Part shown: one piece after another, positions 16,921 to 26,687 of the stretch
How the letters are laid out: each line of letters starts with the position of its first letter
Numbering within the stretch: position 1 is the stretch's first letter
NCBI RefSeq assembly: GCF_000227135.1
Contig: NC_018259.1
Span: 1,382,619-1,446,618, forward strand
Reading direction: 5' to 3'
Source of the DNA: Leishmania donovani
Lineage: Eukaryota; Euglenozoa; Kinetoplastea; Trypanosomatida; Trypanosomatidae
DNA: 64,000 nucleotides
Program-made: the position numbers and the translations under genes
Notes under the pieces: model-generated
What the model was told of the DNA's origin: nothing
The model's database searches: none
The model's input: the letters and a program-made list of their open reading frames with translations, nothing else

Positions 16921-19248
16921 ATGAAGCTAGAGTGGATAAAGCATAAACTCCTGCGTAAAAGTGCGCGGGCCGCCGCAGGCCACTGCGTCGCACAATACCG
17001 CAGGAGTGCAGCTTCGCCCATTGTGGACGGCGATGCCACCGCCTCCTCGCCGACGGCGTCCGCGTCACTCAAGCAGAGCGCGTACGTAATCGCAGAAAGG
17101 ATGGAGCCGTCGGGATGCGCATGTCTGCTCGTGGGGCGTCGCCGGCAGAAACCGTCCTTATCTTTGCCTGCAAGCCCGCGTCGTCGTGTGGTGATCCCTG
17201 GAATCGTGCCGGGCACGGTGCTGCGTACGCGCGCCTCTGTTGTCGAGTGGATTCACAAGTGCAGGCAGCTTCCGGCTTCCACCGAGTACACGGTGCTGAT
17301 GAGGAGCGGCAAGCAGGTTCCACGACATGCAGCCGACGCGGGCCTGGCAGCGCTGCCTTGCGGACTGGCCGCTGCAAACGCATGCCAGCGATGCCCGTGG
17401 ATGGCGGTCGGAAACAGCGGCGAGAGCGCTGCGGCAAAGCACACTTGCTGGCGCACGTCTCTTGAGAGTGCGGTGCGAAACATGTGGGCGTCGTCCGCCA
17501 CTGCGGACGGTGCTGCAACCCTGATCCGCACCCACGACGATGCCATGCGCTGCTGCTCGTTTCTGGAGCCTTTCGCGGTGAAGGTGACACCGAATCGACT
17601 CCTGGGCCTTCAGCTCTTCTTTATGCCACTGGAGTGGGCTGACTCACCGGCGTCGTCGCGCAGCCGTCTCGCAGACTCCGCAGCGCCCGCCTGTGGCACA
17701 CCCGCTGCTGCGACGGCGGTGGTGTGCATTGAGCGAGAGGGCCTGTCGCGTCCCCTGTCTGTTGCTGCTCACGTTTGCCACAGAGAGCCGGCGTCACCGG
17801 CCGCTGCTTCAGGCGGCGCCGCAGAGCTCTCTCCAGAGGCACTCGACCTTGCGCAGGAGTGCCTGCTGGAGTCGCTGGAGCAGAAGCGGCTGGTCCCCGC
17901 TCTCCAGCGGTGGGCCACGCAGCTCCCCACCTCCACCCAGGCACGGCTTCTTGGCGTCTTCATTTCTCAGCCGTTCACATGCGCGCCGTACTCAGAGACG
18001 ACTACATCGCTGCAGGTGATTCTCGTGGTGGAGCGCAACACGGACGTGCTTGGCATGCAGAGCCCTTTGTGCAGCCCGTCCCACCCTGCCGACCTCCTCT
18101 CCACTGAGGAGCGGCATTTGGTGGAGGTGGTCACCGCGGCGGCGCCGCTGATCTATGACGTCGAGGTGCTTGTATGGGTGCAGAGCACATGCAGCGAGGC
18201 ACGGGGGACAGCTGCCGGAGCGACCGCTCTTCATCGACTCTACCCAACTCTCAGTCGTGATGCCTTACCGGCGGATGTGCGGTGCGAGGATTGGCAGAAC
18301 GGGTTTCCCCTTGCCAAGGGTGGGACGGCAGCGCGCGAGCTGGCGCGCGGTCAAGTGACGCAGACGGTTCGCTGCTGGTGCCACCCGCTGCTCGAGGAGC
18401 TGTCGGTAAAACTCCCTCCCTATCACGCGGCCTTGTGCGCTGTGCCTCTTCCATGGTTTGGTAAGGCGTGCCGCCGCCGTCCTCAGTTGAGGCCCAGCTC
18501 TGAGCATCGCACAGCGTCGTCCCCTGCACTGGACATCGGCACCGCCGCTGGCAAAGCCGAGCGCGCATTCGCCAGCGCCTACTCACAGCGGCTTCCGTGG
18601 GTTCCGACTTTCTGGCGTCACCCCGGCGCGCTCGACGCCTGCTGCTCCGTGCTCCTCAGCGTCCTCCTTGAGGGCACGATCTTGCCCACCAGGTCAACAT
18701 CTGCGGTCACCGAGAGCGACACGCCCCATCGGCCAGGGAGCGTTGAGGTGTGCGCCCCTCGTCTCTCTGCGCACTTGTTTGCAGCCGCGGAGGCAGACGT
18801 TGGCGCCGCGGCCGGGCAGACGATTCTGGACGGTGCAGTCGTGGCACTCGCGGGAGAGGCGGAGCGCGTAGTCGCTCTCGGCGGGAAGTCGGAGCAGCCC
18901 GGCCATTTTGCCTCCTGTGGTGCACCGTTGCCACCTAAATCATTTTCTGCATCGCCGGCGCCTCGTCGCGTGCTCGTGTCCGTGCGAGAGGGCGACGGGG
19001 CCGCTACAGCTGTGACGACGGCGTTCGTGAAGCAAGTTCTGGGCGCAGTCCATACACAGCCAGCACGCTTGTGCTTCTACGAGTGCACTTCTACCATGAA
19101 TGCCGCGGCACTCGGCGCGCAGGTTGCCGCGATACTTCAGCACGCGCAGCGCGTCGCTCAATCGGTCTCTGTCGATACCGGCATCGTGGATGTTGATCCG
19201 CTCGCCTCGTCGTTCGTAGCGTACGCGTGTGTGTCCGTGCATGTGTGA
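16921..19248 (+). CDS. divergent protein, faintly TrmA/TRM2-like C-terminus
   Basis: 775 residues from the first in-frame ATG. Residues 1-30 are basic with alternating hydrophobics, compatible with a mitochondrial targeting signal. I do not recognise the whole protein. The C-terminal third follows the order of TrmA/RumA/TRM2 m5U methyltransferases: 'FWRHPGALDACCSVLLSVL' (family F.Q.N......L), a degenerate Rossmann-like segment, 'RRVLVSVREGD' where DPPR(A/K)G would be, 'RLCFYECTSTMNAAALGAQV' where YVSCNP.T..RD would be (Cys722 in the nucleophile position), and 'DVDPLASSFVAYACV' where DMFPHT.HVE.V would be. The DPPR and H.E residues are missing, so if related it is probably inactive. This is a weak, eye-level comparison; the safe label is hypothetical protein. 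Confidence 0.75.
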   Translation: MKLEWIKHKLLRKSARAAAGHCVAQYRRSAASPIVDGDATASSPTASASLKQSAYVIAERMEPSGCACLLVGRRRQKPSLSLPASPRRRVVIPGIVPGTVLRTRASVVEWIHKCRQLPASTEYTVLMRSGKQVPRHAADAGLAALPCGLAAANACQRCPWMAVGNSGESAAAKHTCWRTSLESAVRNMWASSATADGAATLIRTHDDAMRCCSFLEPFAVKVTPNRLLGLQLFFMPLEWADSPASSRSRLADSAAPACGTPAAATAVVCIEREGLSRPLSVAAHVCHREPASPAAASGGAAELSPEALDLAQECLLESLEQKRLVPALQRWATQLPTSTQARLLGVFISQPFTCAPYSETTTSLQVILVVERNTDVLGMQSPLCSPSHPADLLSTEERHLVEVVTAAAPLIYDVEVLVWVQSTCSEARGTAAGATALHRLYPTLSRDALPADVRCEDWQNGFPLAKGGTAARELARGQVTQTVRCWCHPLLEELSVKLPPYHAALCAVPLPWFGKACRRRPQLRPSSEHRTASSPALDIGTAAGKAERAFASAYSQRLPWVPTFWRHPGALDACCSVLLSVLLEGTILPTRSTSAVTESDTPHRPGSVEVCAPRLSAHLFAAAEADVGAAAGQTILDGAVVALAGEAERVVALGGKSEQPGHFASCGAPLPPKSFSASPAPRRVLVSVREGDGAATAVTTAFVKQVLGAVHTQPARLCFYECTSTMNAAALGAQVAAILQHAQRVAQSVSVDTGIVDVDPLASSFVAYACVSVHV

Positions 19249-19965
19249 GGAAACAGCCGAAGAACCGTCGCCGCACTGCTTCGCCGCGCGTCTGCTTTGC
19301 CGAGAGAAGGAGCACCGTCACCGGCATGGGTAGGCGCGGCAACGGCTCGTGCCTTGCGTGTTGCCGTGGGCGTGCCCATCGCGCCGCCTACTCCCCCTCT
19401 TTGTACGCGCGCGTGCATGTCTTCACACACCTCGCCCGTGTTTAGAGCGGGACGGCGACACGGCCAACACAACAGAAAACGCGTCAGTTGCATTTCGCCG
19501 CCACTGGCAGTCCCAAAGCGGGGGCAGTATGGGCCGCTGACACGAAACACATGCCGTAGGAGGACGAGCACATCTTCATGGACCGCTAAGCGTGGCTGCA
19601 TCGCTCGCCCTCGCCCTTCTCTGCAGCTGCGCAAATGAGCTTTACGAGGCAAGACGGTTTTGCTGCGAATTGCCTCCCCCCGCGCGCACACCTATTTTTG
19701 CTTCGCTCTCTCCATCTCTCCCTTCACCGGACACCCTTGATTCTCACGGTTTCACCCTCTCTGCCACTCACACCATCCATCGCATTGCCCTATCGAGCGA
19801 GCGAACGCGCAGCGCTGTACGTTGGTGCGACTGGCACCAGAACGCCTACGCCGACAAGCATACAAAGTCGTATACGCAATTCTTCTTTTCGTTGGACACT
19901 CCCTGGCCAGAGACCTGTGTATTTGTGCACTATCCTATCCTCTACGCAGAGACAAGCACACGAGA
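19249..19965 (+). other. intergenic region before KGD4-like gene
   Basis: About 0.7 kb with no gene. A pyrimidine-rich region at about 19695-19790 is followed by several possible acceptor AGs (19796-19797, 19909-19910, and one about 18 nt before the ATG); I cannot choose between them. Confidence 0.5.
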
Positions 19966-20235
19966 ATGTACCGTGCGTCGCGCCGCTTCCTCCACACACC
20001 GTCGATTCGGTTCACGTACGCCCTTGCCAAGAGCTGCGGAAGCGCCGGCGGTGCAGGCGCAACGGCCTCCCCAAGTGCGGGGAAGAACGCACCTAGGCAG
20101 ACCATTCTCGAGTCCTTCGACGAACTTCCGAAGCACCTCCGCCCTCATGTGTTTGAGGAGATCGAAATCGAGACGATTCACATGGGTGGCGCCGCCTCGT
20201 ACGTGCCGAAACACCTCCAGAAGAAAAAGAAATAG
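19966..20235 (+). CDS. KGD4: KGD4/MRPS36-like subunit of 2-oxoglutarate dehydrogenase
   Basis: Small basic protein of 89 residues. The N-terminus (MYRASRRFLHTPSIRF) looks like a mitochondrial signal and includes 'HTPSIRF', the counterpart of the family's HTPLI+F block. Residues 52-76, 'DELPKHLRPHVFEEIEIETIHMGGA', align well with the conserved C-terminal motif of yeast Kgd4 (ELPARFRY....HELESINSGGA) and human MRPS36 (LP.KYRRK....EEMEFIQRGG). KGD4 was first called a mitoribosomal protein but tethers the E3 enzyme (dihydrolipoamide dehydrogenase) to the E1-E2 core of the 2-oxoglutarate dehydrogenase complex in the matrix. Unlike those relatives, which end near the GG, this one continues ~13 residues to a KKKK tail. 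The middle is a Gly/Ala-rich linker, as expected for this tether. Confidence 0.75.
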   Translation: MYRASRRFLHTPSIRFTYALAKSCGSAGGAGATASPSAGKNAPRQTILESFDELPKHLRPHVFEEIEIETIHMGGAASYVPKHLQKKKK

Positions 20236-20669
20236 GCGGCAGCGGCAGTGCTTGCCACTCGCCGACGAGCGAACGAAGGAACGGGGTACAAGCACACACG
20301 TACACACACACAAACACACATACGCTCTCTGTGATGCACATCTGCCGCTTTCCCACGTGCAAAGGTACCGACGAATGCTCGCGAGCCACATGGAGCGAGC
20401 GGCGCAGGGGTCAGCGCAGGCGCGGTCTCGCTTTCCCTCCATGCCCGGCATCCGACAACACTCCTGGTGCGATGAACCCACTCGCAGACTTATCGACACC
20501 GCTGCACAGCTATCGCAGCAAAGTCGTCGCTGTGCTTTTCACCTCTCCCTCCCTCTTTCGTCAAGCCGCCCATGGAAAAGGTGAAGACGCAAGTGGACGC
20601 GAGGGGCAGTGGACAGGCCAGCTAGCGCGACCGTTCCCAGCGGGGCAGCAGAGGGGAAGGTTAACACGT

Positions 20670-20689
20670 ACATATATATATATATATAA
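20670..20689. repeat. (TA)n microsatellite
   Basis: An alternating TA tract preceded by GTAC and followed by AAGCGCC, in the presumed 3' UTR of the KGD4-like gene. It resembles 11556-11573. Confidence 0.9.
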
Positions 20690-21062
20690 AGCGCCTTGAA
20701 TCTTTTTCTGTCGTCATCTCGTGTACTCGTGCGTGCGAGTGAGTGCCGACTGCACACTCTCGTCACTTCGCCATCAATCAGCCACCCTCTGATTGTGCGT
20801 GGGTGCGCTGCTGTGCCGTTCACAAGCGGTTACGACGGTGAGTTGTTGTCATATGAGCGTGTCTTACGCTGAAGCAAGTTGATCTTTCTTGTCTTCCTCT
20901 CTCTCTCTCTCGTGCTTGCTGTTGGGTGCGCGCTCTGGCGAATGTGCGTGGGTTTGTGCCTCGCCTCTGCAACTGCGAGCCGAGGCGAACGACGAGACGG
21001 GCAAAGAAGGGAGGTGGCGCGCGTGAGGCGAGGGGCATTTTGCATGGATGCATCGCAGAGCG

Positions 21063-21079
21063 CCCCCCCCCCCCCCCCC
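21063..21079. repeat. poly(C) tract
   Basis: A run of 17 C on the + strand in intergenic DNA. Homopolymer length may be uncertain in the assembly. Confidence 0.85.
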
Positions 21080-21767
21080 AACGGTGCCGGTGCAGCAGCT
21101 CTACACTGCATCTTTCCTTCTCTGACACCGGCGCCAGCAGGGCCTCAAAGGCACATACCCTTTTCGGAGTGACGCCATCGGGCGAGTGGCAGGTGTGGAG
21201 AAAAAGGATAGTTTGCCGCTTCGATCTGTGTTGATGCAAGCAGCTGCTCGAGGGGCACTGTCACGGCAGCTGATGGACACACACACACACAGGGCCGCCC
21301 TTCTCCCTTTTCAAGAGGTGTCGGCTCTCTTTTTCAGCGGACGAGCGCGAGCAGTCGACCGCAACTCTGCTCTCTTCCTCTCCTGCCGTCTGTCGTCTCC
21401 CACTCTGCCTTTTCTCTGCATATGCTCACCATCTGACTCCTTCTGCGTGCGCCACGTACCTAAAATCCTCTGTATATGTGTGCGGGGCGGTGAGGGGGCC
21501 CATCGTCTTGCAGAGCATACACTTCCTTCCACTGAGCAGGACAGCACGCGAATATTCGGCGTCCGAGTGCACCGGACATTACTTGCTCCACTCTGAGTAC
21601 CGGCACAAGCGCTCCTCAGGAGACATACGCCTGGGGGTCGCAGAAGGGCAAGGTTTCCAAACGCACTGCTGCACGCCGACGACACTCCCCTTACTCACAC
21701 TCACCCTACAAAGCAAGATCGTAGGCGGTCCGCGGGGCGCGGGGGGTAGCAACAGGTATCGAAGATT

Positions 21768-21794
21768 ACCCTCCTTTTTCCGCATCCGACCAAG
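21768..21794 (+). promoter_or_regulatory. predicted trans-splice acceptor for zinc-finger gene
   Basis: CCTCCTTTTTCCGC followed by ATCCGACCAAG, with AG at 21793-21794, 34 nt upstream of the ATG at 21828. A CT-rich region at about 21683-21712 is an alternative. Confidence 0.45.
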
Positions 21795-21827
21795 TAGAAA
21801 CTCCAAATAGCACCTTGCACGCTTGCG

Positions 21828-23720
21828 ATGAGCACAACGCGGCAGCCCGCTGGGCCCGGTGGGCTCAGCAGCAACAGCGTTGTTGTGCCGCGCGCGGGCG
21901 GATCGCTGAACACCACACCACGCTCCGCCACACATCTGGCCAGCACCGACACTAGAAAGGCGGACGGCAGAGATCTGATTGTGACGCGCGGGCTGCAGCA
22001 ATTGCTGGAGAACGAGCGCAAGCACCGTCAGGCCGAGGAGAGCATGCTCGGCCCCGCGCTGGGTGGAAAGTCAAAGGCGAAGGGGCAGCGCCGCAGCGTT
22101 GGCCAGGCACCCAAATTCATTATCTGTTACCTGTGCGGGCGGCAGTTCGGCACCGCCAGCATTGACATTCACCGACCCCAGTGTTACCTGAAGCGACTGA
22201 TTGTCTGGGAGCGTGGTGACCCGGCTATTCGCGGCCCGAAGCCGTTGAGCCCGAAGGAGCACGGGAAAATGATGAAGGCGCGCACGGCGAACGCGGAGGC
22301 CGCTGGTGGGCCCGCCACAGGAGGCGGCTACTCCTGCACCGGTCGCATTGGCGGCGGCGGATTTGGGAGGCAGGCACCTTTGAATGACGTGGAGCTCTAC
22401 AACCAATTGCAGATGGAAGCATTCAACGACACGGCGCTCTCGCCCTGCCCTAACTGCGGCCGCACGTTCCTACCAGACCGTCTGCAGGTTCACCTGAAGA
22501 GCTGTAGGCCTGGAAAAACGGCAAAGCCGATCCCAACAGCCGCCTCCCGTGTTGCTCCTCCCGTTGCCACGCCGTCGGCGCCGACTACAAGCGCCTCTCC
22601 CGTCTCGGCGAAGGACAGACGCATCAGGGCGGCAAGTGCGTACAAGGTACCCGCAAACGCCGGCGCGGGTGACGTGGCCCGTGGTGCCGACCCCTCTCCC
22701 AAGCCGTCAGACCACACCATGTCGAGCTACACCCTCCCGAACGAGGAGAACGCGGAGGACCAGATGCCGCCCACCAACGCGTCGTCGTCGCGGAATCCGG
22801 GCCGCGCCGGGAGCGAGTCGAACACACGCGTCCTCGCTGGTAACGCCCCGAACGGTGCAGCCGCAGCTCCCAAGGCACCGAGCCGCGACGTAATCGAGTT
22901 GGTGGTTGAGATGGATGTGGAGGACACGAATCCGCCCTCGCCGCGTGCCGACACCGAGCAGCGCCTCTCCTTCGTGGCAATGACGGGTGCCGACCCGGAT
23001 ATGCTTGGCTCCTCGGCGCCGAACCGACCGGCTTTGATGGAGCCGAGCGTGGCGCCGCCGCCCACCTCCTCGCCCCCGGGCACAAATGCGCACGCGAACG
23101 GCAGCGGCAGCAACGGCGCCGGCAACGCGCCCCTCTCACAGAGTACTTGGCGAGATAGCGCGGCTGGCAGTCAACCGCAAGGGCACGGCACGCCTAGCAC
23201 TGTGCGCGCTGCGGACGCGTCTGGGGTGACAGAGGAGAAACAAGCCGAAGACTCCTTCGGGACAAATGTGCACTACAACCCCGCTACCGAGCATGACCTC
23301 GCCGTGCGCGGCGGCCTTGAGGGTGGCGCGGAGGGGGAGCACAACATCGCTAAAAAGATTCGGCTGAATAACGTATCCCATTTCAAGAACGTGCCGTCGC
23401 GGCTGAATTTGCAGCGGCAGTCGACGGAGGCGGATCTCGTGCCGTGCACGTACTGCGGGCGCAAATTTCTGCTAGAGAGGGTGCAGAAGCACGAGGACTG
23501 TTGTATCGATCGAAGCAAGCCTTTGGCGGCGCGGAAGGGCGGGACGCTGCCGGTGCCGCCGAGCACGGGTGCAGCGACCCCAAGGCGTGCGAAGCTGACA
23601 CCGGCAGCGCCGGCCGTCGAAAGCGCTGCGACGGGCAAAGCGAAGTTTTGCGGGGGCTGCGGCTGCAAAATTTCTGACTCCGATCAGAAGTTTTGCACCG
23701 AGTGCGGGCACAAGCTGTAA
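21828..23720 (+). CDS. C2HC-type zinc-finger protein (ZC2HC family) with C-terminal zinc ribbon
   Basis: 630 residues from a true ATG. Three C2HC fingers of the ZC2HC1/zf-C2HC_2 type are visible: C100-x2-C103-x11-H115-x3-C119; a second of the same spacing at 207-226 (CPNCGRTF..); and a third starting at C540 (CTYCGRKF..). The last ~25 residues carry two CxxC/CGxC pairs ('FCGGCGCKI' and 'FCTECGHKL'), a zinc-ribbon pattern. Between fingers 2 and 3 lie ~310 Ser/Pro/Asn-rich residues that look disordered. Fingers of this class occur in proteins of unknown role, some linked to RNA or cilia, and do not resemble DNA-binding C2H2 arrays. The molecular role here is unknown; zinc binding itself is well supported. 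Confidence 0.88.
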   Translation: MSTTRQPAGPGGLSSNSVVVPRAGGSLNTTPRSATHLASTDTRKADGRDLIVTRGLQQLLENERKHRQAEESMLGPALGGKSKAKGQRRSVGQAPKFIICYLCGRQFGTASIDIHRPQCYLKRLIVWERGDPAIRGPKPLSPKEHGKMMKARTANAEAAGGPATGGGYSCTGRIGGGGFGRQAPLNDVELYNQLQMEAFNDTALSPCPNCGRTFLPDRLQVHLKSCRPGKTAKPIPTAASRVAPPVATPSAPTTSASPVSAKDRRIRAASAYKVPANAGAGDVARGADPSPKPSDHTMSSYTLPNEENAEDQMPPTNASSSRNPGRAGSESNTRVLAGNAPNGAAAAPKAPSRDVIELVVEMDVEDTNPPSPRADTEQRLSFVAMTGADPDMLGSSAPNRPALMEPSVAPPPTSSPPGTNAHANGSGSNGAGNAPLSQSTWRDSAAGSQPQGHGTPSTVRAADASGVTEEKQAEDSFGTNVHYNPATEHDLAVRGGLEGGAEGEHNIAKKIRLNNVSHFKNVPSRLNLQRQSTEADLVPCTYCGRKFLLERVQKHEDCCIDRSKPLAARKGGTLPVPPSTGAATPRRAKLTPAAPAVESAATGKAKFCGGCGCKISDSDQKFCTECGHKL

Positions 23721-24410
23721 CTCGTGTGTGATCAAGAGTGGGGGAGGTAGATGTAGGGATGAGGCGAAAGGGCAAGTAGGGGGGGGAGCCAGAAAAAGAA
23801 AGGGCTAGAGCCGAGAGCAGGGAGTAGTGGGTGAGGCGTGTGTGTGTGTCTCAGGCGCATGGATGGTAGTTGCTGCGTTCATTTTTGCCGCGATGCTTTC
23901 TCTCTCTCCCTGTCTGGGCTTGCGATCTGGCGCCGAGCCCCAGACAGGTTCGTTCTCTCACTTCCCGTTGCGTTTATGAGCGTCTCTGGGCGCGTCTGGC
24001 TCATCTTTTTCTTTTTTTTTTTTGGCTTCAAGGACGATGAACGCCAGCGGACGTGTTGGGTATGTGTGTTCGCTTGTGCGCGTATTCCTCGCCATGCATG
24101 CGGATGCGTACGGGCATTGATGTTCACGTGTGGTTGCCCGCACGTGTCTCTCCGCGCCCTCTTGCTGCCTCTGGACACCGTGGGCGAGAATCGCAAGTGC
24201 ACCACCGGAAGGAATACGAGCGACTCCATTTCTTGCTAACGCGTCTGCATGGGCGAGCTGCATATGGGATAGGCCAGCGCCCGCAGTCGACCTTCTCTTT
24301 TTTTTTTGCTTTCCTTCTCCGCGCCCTTGTTTTTTGTATTTTTTTTTTCCGTTGTCGTCGTCAGACTCTCGCCCGCGCTGGTTTTTTGCCGTCATGTGGC
24401 GTGAGCATAC

Positions 24411-24544
24411 GTGTGTGTGTGTGTGCGTGCACGTGTCTTGCGTAGGTGTGCTTTTCTCTCACAGTGTGTGCGCATGTGTACACACACACACACAGGTATA
24501 TGTATACATTTAAATGCATGTCTCTCTCTCTTTGTGTGTGTGTG
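24411..24544. repeat. GT-CA-GT dinucleotide repeat cluster
   Basis: Three alternating-purine-pyrimidine tracts: GT at 24411-24425, CA at 24480-24495, GT at 24532-24544. The CA block can pair with either GT block in RNA, giving mutually exclusive stems. Probably in the 3' UTR of the zinc-finger gene. Confidence 0.8.
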
Positions 24545-25640
24545 CACGTTTTTGTCTGCGTCCCCTCCGCGGGCTCCTTTGTCTTACCTGCCCTCTCCCT
24601 CCCCCCACGCGCTGCCCATCTTCCTATTCGGGCCTCCCTTGCGCTCACCAGGATCTTCACTCTCTCTGCCCCTCCCCTCTCTCTTTCTCCTGTTTTGCAG
24701 TGTTCTGCGTGCGTTGTATCGTGGCATAACACGCGTGCATGCACTCCTTTACACTCGCACAGGCCACTGACCCTCACCGCCGCCTCTCTTTGTACAAGGT
24801 GCAGAGCATCACCTCCGCTAGCAGGCAGACGAAACACCCCCTCCCAGAGCATGCGGTTTCCCGCGTGTGTGTACGCCTGCACGTGTGTGCATGCCCACAT
24901 GTATGCTCATGTTTTTTTCATAACTCATTCCAACACACACGCACATCAACGTAGAACCAGGGGCTTCCTTTGTTTTTCTGTTTTCGTGTGTTTTGTTCCC
25001 TCTCCCCCTTTTCCATTCTCCCTCAGCAGATGCGCGTGTAGCTGTGCATGTATTCGCATATGTGTCTGTGTGTCGGCGCAACGGTATACGCTCGAATGTG
25101 CGGGTCGGAATCGAAGCGTGGGTGAGATTGTCCGTGCTGATGTGTTCTCACGTGCGTGTGTCACTGCTCTTCGTACCTCCCCTATTGCTTCATATATATT
25201 TTCGCTTGTGCTGTTGGTTTCGTAGCCCAGCTGTGTGAAAGTGAGGTGGCAAGCAACGAAGAAGCGGAAGCGTGCACACTACAGGCGTGCAGGCTCTCTC
25301 TCCTTCACGCTTCTCACGGTTTTTGATCAGTCGCGACGGAGCGATGATGTCTATTGGCAACTTTGCATGCACATCAGGCAAACCTCACACATGGACAGGC
25401 CGCGCTTTTGGCGTCCGACTCTGCTGCGTTGCCCTCTTCTCACCTCATGTGCGCGGAGCAGTGGCGACGGGCATTATGTAAGCAGTGTGGGAGAGGTGTG
25501 GAGGCAAGTGTGATTTCATGTGCCCTGGCGCCACAAAGAGCATCACTGATCTGAGCCGATAAAAAAAAACGATTCTGCTTTTCCACCCCTCCGCAACCCC
25601 GACTCTACTCTTTCCGTCTTTTCGTGCACCGCCGTGCTCT

Positions 25641-25668
25641 TTACTTCCTTTTTTTTCCTCCCTCACAG
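25641..25668 (+). promoter_or_regulatory. predicted trans-splice acceptor for exosome gene
   Basis: TTACTTCCTTTTTTTTCCTC followed by CCTCACAG; AG at 25667-25668, 80 nt upstream of the ATG. It is one of the two most canonical acceptors in the window. Confidence 0.7.
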
Positions 25669-25748
25669 TGCGTCGCACGTAGTCCCTCTTCCACTGCCCC
25701 GGGGCTCTTTTCTGTGCATCTACGGCCACTCTGCAGCGGCGCGCAAAG

Positions 25749-26687
25749 ATGTCTCTCGCACCCAACACAGGCTCGGTCGAGCTGAAGGCCTACAGCGCGC
25801 ATGCGTCCCGCCTGCTTGCAAGAGGTGAGCGGATTGACAAGCGCGCCTTCGACGAATGCCGCCTACCCGCCATTGTACGCGAGGAGCGCGTTGGCGGCGC
25901 TGCCGTGGCTGGTGGGATGGACGGAAGCCTGCAAAGCCCCGCAAGCAGCAACATGGCCAGCGCCTACACCGTGTCCGATGGCAAAAGCCTTGCCGCGGTC
26001 ATGTACACGGACGCGTACGGAACGTGCATTCAGTGCACTGTGCAGGGGCTGCTGGGCCCTCCTCGCCCCGAGCACCCGGCTGCCGGCCGACTCAATGTGC
26101 ATGTTGAGGCACCGTTTGTCGAGCACTTGAGTGGCGGTGGAACAAGCACCAACTACCGCTCCTTTCAGTACATGATTGCGAGCGGCAACGCCGATCTGCC
26201 GCTACGGCAGCTGGAGGGCCACATCGGCACCGTGCTGGACGGCTGCTTTGATTTGAGCCAGCTGAGCATCTACGAGGGCGAGGCGTGCTGGGCGCTGAAC
26301 GTGAGCGTCCTTCTCTTGAGCTTTGACGGCGGGCTGCGCGCCGGCAGTCTCCACGCAGCCCTCGCCGCGCTCCATAAACTGCACCTGCCGCGGACGCGAC
26401 TGCCCAATGGCGACGTTATCGAGGGACGCCAGGTGCAGCTTTCCTGCATGCCGGTGGCGTGCACCTTCGGGTTCTTGGCGGGCGCTCAAGTGCGGCTCGT
26501 GGCAGACACCACGGCCATCGAGGAGCATATTGCGGACGGCCTTATTACAGTGGTCGTGGACGAGGCGGAACGGATTGTTAGCGTGCACCACACCGGCCGT
26601 TGCCCGTTGCTTGCGCAGGCGCTGACGGCCGCCGCTCAGCAGTGGACAGCGGCCTCTGGCGCAATGCGGAAGGCTCTGTACGGATAG
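25749..26687 (+). CDS. exosome ring subunit, RNase PH-like (RRP42/43/45 class)
   Basis: 312 residues. The N-terminus 'SRLLARGERIDKRAFDECR' corresponds to the R.DGR..xE.R block that opens RNase PH-fold exosome subunits. It is followed by a strand set containing 'GKSLAAVMYTDAYGTCIQC' (family: G.S.V.LG.T.V...V) and 'GRLNVHVEAPF'. The second half has 'SIYEGEACWALNVSVLLLSFDGG', 'DVIEGRQVQLSCMPVACTFGFLAGAQVRLVADTTAIEEHI.DGLITVVVDEAERIV', the order seen in RRP42/RRP43/RRP45: conserved P.A.TFA, D(P/T)T..EE, G...V..D. Catalytic RNase PH residues are not obvious, so it is probably a structural ring subunit. The nuclear/cytoplasmic exosome degrades and trims rRNA and mRNA 3' ends. Which subunit (for example the trypanosome EAP proteins) cannot be decided by eye. 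Confidence 0.75.
   Translation: MSLAPNTGSVELKAYSAHASRLLARGERIDKRAFDECRLPAIVREERVGGAAVAGGMDGSLQSPASSNMASAYTVSDGKSLAAVMYTDAYGTCIQCTVQGLLGPPRPEHPAAGRLNVHVEAPFVEHLSGGGTSTNYRSFQYMIASGNADLPLRQLEGHIGTVLDGCFDLSQLSIYEGEACWALNVSVLLLSFDGGLRAGSLHAALAALHKLHLPRTRLPNGDVIEGRQVQLSCMPVACTFGFLAGAQVRLVADTTAIEEHIADGLITVVVDEAERIVSVHHTGRCPLLAQALTAAAQQWTAASGAMRKALYG

Larger units (their letters stand above)
20236..21827 (+). other. 1.6-kb intergenic region
   Basis: No convincing gene. It contains the TA tract at 20670-20689, a CT run near 20897-20911, the C-homopolymer at 21063-21079, and a candidate acceptor shortly before 21828. Confidence 0.55.
23721..25748 (+). other. 2-kb intergenic region rich in dinucleotide repeats
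   Basis: No credible gene; open frames on both strands are Cys/Val/His- or Arg/Thr-rich translations of GT/CA/CT tracts. It holds GT (24411-24425), CA (24480-24495) and GT (24532-24544) blocks, T-runs near 24010-24021 and 24299-24308, and a canonical acceptor at 25667-25668. Confidence 0.6.

Noticed and set aside
20670..20689. TA tract as a TATA-type promoter
   Set aside because: Protein-coding genes in these organisms are transcribed polycistronically without such promoters; this is a microsatellite.
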